Of a stretch of DNA of 64,000 nucleotides, positions 63,820 through 64,000 are shown piece after piece (position 1 is the first letter of the stretch; the number at the start of each line of letters is the position of its first letter). A model generated the notes under the pieces. It did not search any database. It was not told where the DNA came from and saw only the letters and a list, made by a program, of their open reading frames with translations. The position numbers and the translations under genes are program-made. The stretch covers positions 6,076,001 to 6,140,000 of the forward strand of contig NZ_CP134609.1 of assembly GCF_031844705.1 (NCBI RefSeq), read 5' to 3'. The stretch is from Streptomyces sp. ITFR-16 (GTDB lineage Bacteria > Actinomycetota > Actinomycetes > Streptomycetales > Streptomycetaceae).

Positions 63820-63880
63820 GCCCGTCCGGCGACTGAGGACACCACCCGCACCAGGGCCTCCGTGCCCCCCGCGGAGGGTC
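63820..63880. repeat. Dispersed GTCCGGCG-type repeat, long copy between convergent genes
   Basis: GCCCGTCCGGCGACTGAGGAC followed by a region that matches the 58905-58961 copy (ACCACCCGCACC...CCGTGCCCCCCGCGGAGG). It sits between the Rieske gene and the convergent MarR gene and may help termination. Confidence 0.65.
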
Positions 63881-64000
63881 TACTCCCCGCCCTCCGCCGC
63901 CAGCACGGACCGCTCCAGCTTCTCCAGCAACCGCGCAAGCTCACCGCACTCCGCCTCCGACAACCCCGCCAGCATCCGCCGCTCGTTGTCCAGATGCTCC
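63880..64000 (-). CDS. MarR-family regulator, C-terminal fragment
   Basis: Forty codons at the window edge, ending EHLDNERRMLAGLSEAECGELARLLEKLERSVLAAEGGE. This is the typical C-terminal helix pair of MarR dimers (L-x-x-L-S-x-x-E...L-x-x-L-L-x-K-L). It is convergent with the catabolic operon and the only regulator near it, so it may control the divergent promoter at 53.2 kb. The DNA-binding part lies outside the window. Confidence 0.75.
   Translation of the reverse strand, partial: EHLDNERRMLAGLSEAECGELARLLEKLERSVLAAEGGE

Overview
The window is high-GC actinobacterial chromosome and almost certainly Streptomyces. The main evidence is gene order: hisC-hisB-small membrane protein-hisH-priA-ridA-like-hisF, then hisI-trpE, then trpC-trpM-trpB-trpA, dsbA-like, lgt and gltB-gltD. 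TrpM and the HisA/TrpF dual enzyme PriA are actinobacterial features. No rRNA, tRNA, CRISPR array, insertion sequence or prophage gene was seen.

Layout. 1-3.5 kb is the distal end of the histidine operon, closed by a strong hairpin. 3.6-5.6 kb holds an ArsR-type regulator with a duplicated palindromic operator and an MFS exporter. 5.6-15.3 kb holds hisI, trpE, conserved small membrane proteins, trpCMBA, a DsbA-like thiol oxidoreductase and lgt. 15.4-23.3 kb is a minus-strand, translationally coupled seven-gene operon: four tandem ADP-ribosylglycohydrolase-family genes (one with degraded metal-binding motifs), a ribokinase, a CaiB-type CoA-transferase and a CitE-type lyase. A long hairpin separates it from a VIT1/CCC1 metal transporter. 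24.7-30.7 kb is glutamate synthase gltBD. 30.8-34.7 kb is a mix of membrane and small metabolic proteins.

34.6-46.3 kb is a steroid C/D-ring (HIP) catabolic cluster. Its genes correspond to the mycobacterial KstR2 regulon: FadE31/FadE32-like acyl-CoA dehydrogenases, an IpdF-like SDR, a KstR2-like TetR repressor, FadA6-like thiolase, IpdC, IpdB, IpdA, EchA20 and a second SDR. A near-identical 18-bp palindrome (ACCWAACA-NN-TGTTWGGT type) lies in both divergent promoters of the cluster, at 36.84 and 45.25 kb, which argues for one regulon. A cold-shock gene with a terminator-like leader and a DEAD-box helicase sit in the middle. The first-ring enzymes and FadD3 are not in the window.

46.3-53.1 kb holds an ankyrin-repeat protein, a putative zinc metallopeptidase, a GH35 beta-galactosidase with a divergent AraC regulator, chorismate mutase and an MFS importer. 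53.2-63.8 kb is an eleven-gene plus-strand catabolic run: aldehyde dehydrogenase, extradiol-type VOC dioxygenase, aspartate-dehydrogenase-like protein, alpha/beta hydrolase, cupin, two SDRs, ThDP enzyme, VanB-type reductase, a small protein and a Rieske oxygenase. It is divergent from the MFS gene and followed by a convergent MarR gene cut by the window edge. This looks like a complete but unassigned aromatic-degradation pathway and is the best candidate for undescribed biology here. A dispersed intergenic repeat (GCCCGTCCGGCGATTGAGGAC type) occurs at least six times in the right third, twice as the arms of one hairpin.
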